Of a DNA stretch of 38,852 nucleotides, positions 36,761 to 38,852 are shown one piece after another. The stretch lies in contig DWVB01000001.1 of assembly GCA_019120455.1 (NCBI GenBank), forward strand, positions 1 through 38,852. The letters run 5' to 3'. The notes beneath the pieces were generated by a model. It was not told the DNA's origin. It saw nothing but the letters and a program-made list of their open reading frames with translations, and searched no databases. Position numbers and translations under genes: made by a program. How positions within the stretch are numbered: the stretch's first letter is position 1; each line of letters begins with the position of its first letter. Origin of the DNA: Candidatus Avelusimicrobium excrementipullorum. Its GTDB lineage: Bacteria > Elusimicrobiota > Elusimicrobia > Elusimicrobiales > Elusimicrobiaceae.

Positions 36761-37768
36761 CTAAATTTTCATGCCCAGAGATAAATTCATCTCGGCCAGT
36801 CTTTCTTTAATCTCGTCCATGGATTTGGCGCCGAAATTTTTGATCATCTTCAGGTCGTCTTCGGTCATTTTGACCAAATCGCGCACCGTGTTGATGTTCT
36901 CCGATTTGAGGCAGTTGATGGAGCGGGAAGAAAGCTCAATAAACTCAATGGACTGGTTCAGCGTTTCGTCCAGTTTGGAGTTGACGGGGGCCGCGCCGCT
37001 GACGCTGCCGGTCATGGAAATGGGTTCCTGCTGGGCGTCCGCACCCGTGCTGACGGCCACGGTGCCCGGCTCTTCGCCTTCAATGGTGAAGATATGCAGC
37101 GAGCCGGAGAGCAGCACCGCCGCGCGGTGCAGGGCCCGGGCGGGCTCCAGCGTACCGTCGGTGGTGATTTCCAAAATCAAGCGGTCATAGTCGGTTTTCT
37201 GGCCGACGCGCGCCGGTTCCACGTCATAGTGCACCTTGACGATGGGCGAGAACAGGGCGTCCACCGGAATAAAACCGGCAGGGCGCTGTATTTTCGCCAG
37301 GTCTTCGGCGGGGACGTAACCTTTGCCGCGGGAAAGTTCAATTTCCATCTCCAGGCTGCCGCCCGCTTCCAGGGTGGCGATTTGGAGGTCTTTGTTAATG
37401 ATGCTCACGCCGTCCACTTCTTCAATGTCGGCGGCGGTCACCACGCCGGCTTTGGCCGCGTGCAAAGACAGGTATTCGCGGTTTTTGTCGTCCATTTTCA
37501 CGCGCAATTTTTTCAAATTGAGCAGAATGTCAATGACGTCTTCCCGCACGTTGGGCAGCGTGCTGAACTCGTGAATGGCGCCTTTGATGCGCACGGCCGT
37601 AACGGCCGCGCCTTCCATGCCCGAGAGCAGGATGCGGCGCAAAGAATTGCCCACCGTGTGGCCGTAACCGCTTTCATACGGTTCTGCGGTAAATTTACCG
37701 TAGAAGTCCGTGGCGGTTTTCTCGTCCAACTGAATCTTCTGGGGAAGAACTAATTCGTTAAAAGCCAT
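36761..37768 (-). CDS. rpoA: DNA-directed RNA polymerase subunit alpha
   Basis: The 335 aa protein starts with the dimerisation domain (GYGHTVGNSLRRILLSGMEG near residue 35) up to about residue 235. A linker that is longer and more variable than usual (EGEEPGTVAVSTGADAQQEP) follows. The C-terminal domain has LSSRSINCLKSENINTVRDL near residue 277 and IKNFGAKSMDEIKERLAEM. The C-terminal domain contacts UP elements and activators. GGAGG precedes the ATG by a short spacer, and rpsD ends 16 bases upstream. Confidence 0.98.
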   Translation of the reverse strand: MAFNELVLPQKIQLDEKTATDFYGKFTAEPYESGYGHTVGNSLRRILLSGMEGAAVTAVRIKGAIHEFSTLPNVREDVIDILLNLKKLRVKMDDKNREYLSLHAAKAGVVTAADIEEVDGVSIINKDLQIATLEAGGSLEMEIELSRGKGYVPAEDLAKIQRPAGFIPVDALFSPIVKVHYDVEPARVGQKTDYDRLILEITTDGTLEPARALHRAAVLLSGSLHIFTIEGEEPGTVAVSTGADAQQEPISMTGSVSGAAPVNSKLDETLNQSIEFIELSSRSINCLKSENINTVRDLVKMTEDDLKMIKNFGAKSMDEIKERLAEMNLSLGMKI

Positions 37769-37784
37769 TTCAGCCTCCGCGTTA

Positions 37785-38426
37785 TTATTTGGAGTAGTAT
37801 TCTACGATCAGCTGCTCGTTGACAGGGTAGGACATCTCCGCTCTGTCAGGCCATCTCAAAAGTTTGCCCGTCATTTTTTCCGCATCGTATTCCAGGAAGC
37901 TGGGGCGCTGGTTGCGTTTTTCGGTTTCGGTCAGGCCCTGCTTGACGGTCGGATTTTCGGCCAAAGAGGATTTCAGCGTTACCTTATCGCCGGGTTTCAC
38001 CTGGAAGGAAGGCACGTTGACCGCTTTGCCGTTGACGGTCACAAAACCGTGCAGCACAATCTGGCGCGCGGTTTTGAGCGACACCGCAAAACCCAGACGG
38101 CGCACAATATTGTCCAAGCGGGTTTCCAGCAGGCGCAAGAAGTTTTCGCCGGTCTGGCCCTGGAGTTTGGACGCTTTGTCAAACATGTTGCGGAACGGAA
38201 TTTCCGACATGCCCGACTGCAGTCTGGCTTTCTGTTTTTCCTGCAGACGGATACCGTATTCGGAAATTTTGGCGCGGCGCATTTTGCCGCCGGCTTTTCC
38301 GCCGCGCACCTTGGCGGAGGCCAACTTGTCAATGACGCAGTTGGTGTAGCATTTGGTGCCTTTGAGGAAAAGTTTGCAATCTAATTTTCTGCATTTTTTG
38401 CAGCTGGCTTCAGTGTATCTGGACAT
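37785..38426 (-). CDS. rpsD: 30S ribosomal protein S4 (zinc-ribbon form)
   Basis: The 213 aa protein begins MSRYTEASCKKCRKLDCKLF, giving cysteines at 9, 12, 17, 26 and 30, the pattern of the zinc-binding S4 form. ISEYGIRLQEKQKARLQSG and the S4 RNA-binding domain (TRLDNIVRRLGFAVSLKTAR near residue 102) follow. It nucleates the 30S body and in many bacteria represses the alpha operon. The ATG lies five bases after the rpsK stop, and GGAGAG is upstream. Confidence 0.97.
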   Translation of the reverse strand: MSRYTEASCKKCRKLDCKLFLKGTKCYTNCVIDKLASAKVRGGKAGGKMRRAKISEYGIRLQEKQKARLQSGMSEIPFRNMFDKASKLQGQTGENFLRLLETRLDNIVRRLGFAVSLKTARQIVLHGFVTVNGKAVNVPSFQVKPGDKVTLKSSLAENPTVKQGLTETEKRNQRPSFLEYDAEKMTGKLLRWPDRAEMSYPVNEQLIVEYYSK

Positions 38427-38431
38427 AAATC

Positions 38432-38852
38432 TTATACTCTCCGTGCTTTAGGGGGTCTGCATCCGTTGTGCGGGATGGGGGTTACGTCTTTGATGGAAGA
38501 AACCGTCAGGCCGGCCTGTTGTACGGCGCGCACGGCGGTTTCGCGTCCCTGACCGGGACCGCAGACTTTTACGGCCACTTCGCGCATGCCCAGGGCAACG
38601 GCCTTTTCGGCGGCTTTGTTGCAGGTAATCTGAGCGGCGAACGGAGTGCTTTTCTTGGTGCCTTTAAACCCGTGGGAACCGGCCGTGGACCAGGCAATGG
38701 TATTGCCTTTGTCATCGGATACGGTTACGATGGTGTTGTTAAAGGAGCAGTAAATGTGCACCACACCGAAAGCCGGAGCTTTGGCGTTTTTCTTTTTGCC
38801 TTTCGCGGCGGGGGCTTTCGCTTCCGCTGCGGCGGCGGTTTTTGTTTCTTTT
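38432..38852 (-). CDS. rpsK: 30S ribosomal protein S11 (5' end outside window)
   Basis: The frame is open to the right edge, so the start is not seen; 139 codons are present. The conserved core begins [20 protein letters not shown] and ends [11 protein letters not shown], with the [20 protein letters not shown] segment near the middle. Before the core at least 29 residues are visible, rich in Ala and Lys ([18 protein letters not shown]). This is longer than the short basic tail of most S11 proteins. It lies first of the visible rpsK-rpsD-rpoA-rplQ order; rpsM would be expected just beyond the edge. Confidence 0.96.
   Translation of the reverse strand, partial: KETKTAAAAEAKAPAAKGKKKNAKAPAFGVVHIYCSFNNTIVTVSDDKGNTIAWSTAGSHGFKGTKKSTPFAAQITCNKAAEKAVALGMREVAVKVCGPGQGRETAVRAVQQAGLTVSSIKDVTPIPHNGCRPPKARRV

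Noticed and set aside
1-38852. CRISPR arrays, insertion sequences, integrases, toxin-antitoxin pairs, tandem repeats
   Set aside because: None was found by eye. The only repeat structure beyond terminators is the palindromic block at 5952-6130 and the inverted repeat at 24751-24797.

Overview
This 38.9 kb window looks like a stretch of ordinary chromosome from a Gram-negative, probably anaerobic, fermentative bacterium. I see no phage, transposon or CRISPR array. The best guess for lineage is Elusimicrobiota or a relative (inference, about 50%). It rests on the mix of a lone type IV prepilin-like gene, ferredoxin-dependent 2-oxoacid oxidation, a split glycine decarboxylase, a DUF3417-type glucan phosphorylase and a full rod-shape set. 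A 16S rRNA or marker-gene tree would settle it.

Layout, left to right. 1-2.2 kb: a partial TrmA/RlmD-type RNA methyltransferase and ychF (minus strand), then tRNA-Glu(CTC). 2.2-6.7 kb (plus strand): a DUF1646 membrane protein, glgP, a long nested palindrome and trmL. 6.7-11.7 kb: a lone prepilin-like gene (minus), an MFS transporter (plus), a four-gene 2-oxoacid:ferredoxin oxidoreductase operon (minus) and a free methionine-R-sulfoxide reductase (plus). 11.8-12.7 kb: tRNA-Phe(GAA) and an unrecognised exported protein (minus). 12.8-22.6 kb: a long minus-strand run gcvT-gcvH-gcvPA-gcvPB-lplA-M50-AsmA-pyrE-rlmI. 22.7-26.8 kb: short units with a YgjP-like metallopeptidase, an exported nitroreductase, an exported protein resembling half of a trypsin barrel, a two-gene chromate-type transporter and an unrecognised anchored protein. 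26.8-38.9 kb: one almost continuous minus-strand series rpsK-rpsD-rpoA-rplQ-mreB-(hairpin)-mreC-mreD-mrdA-rodA-DUF2344-rng-(hairpin)-amidase.

How the genes work together. The glycine cleavage T, H and P proteins plus a lipoate ligase form a nearly complete glycine catabolic unit; only the L protein is missing from the window. The VorDABC-like enzyme would oxidise branched-chain or other 2-oxoacids to acyl-CoA with reduced ferredoxin, so both loci suit amino-acid fermentation. The right end joins the ribosomal alpha operon to the rod-shape elongation machinery: mreB starts on the base after the rplQ stop codon. It continues into RNase G and a periplasmic amidase, linking ribosome supply, RNA processing and wall growth.

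Regulation visible in sequence. Most genes have good Shine-Dalgarno sites (AAGGAG/GGAGG). Four genes instead have a -10 box only 6-7 bases before the start codon, which predicts leaderless mRNAs. Terminator-like hairpins sit inside polycistronic units at gcvH/gcvPA, gcvPB/lplA, mreB/mreC and rng/amidase, suggesting graded expression by partial termination. No wholly new system is evident. The points most worth checking are the nested palindrome at 5.95-6.13 kb, the leaderless promoters, the intra-operon hairpins, the rplQ-mreB junction and the exported half-trypsin-like protein with its inverted-repeat promoter.
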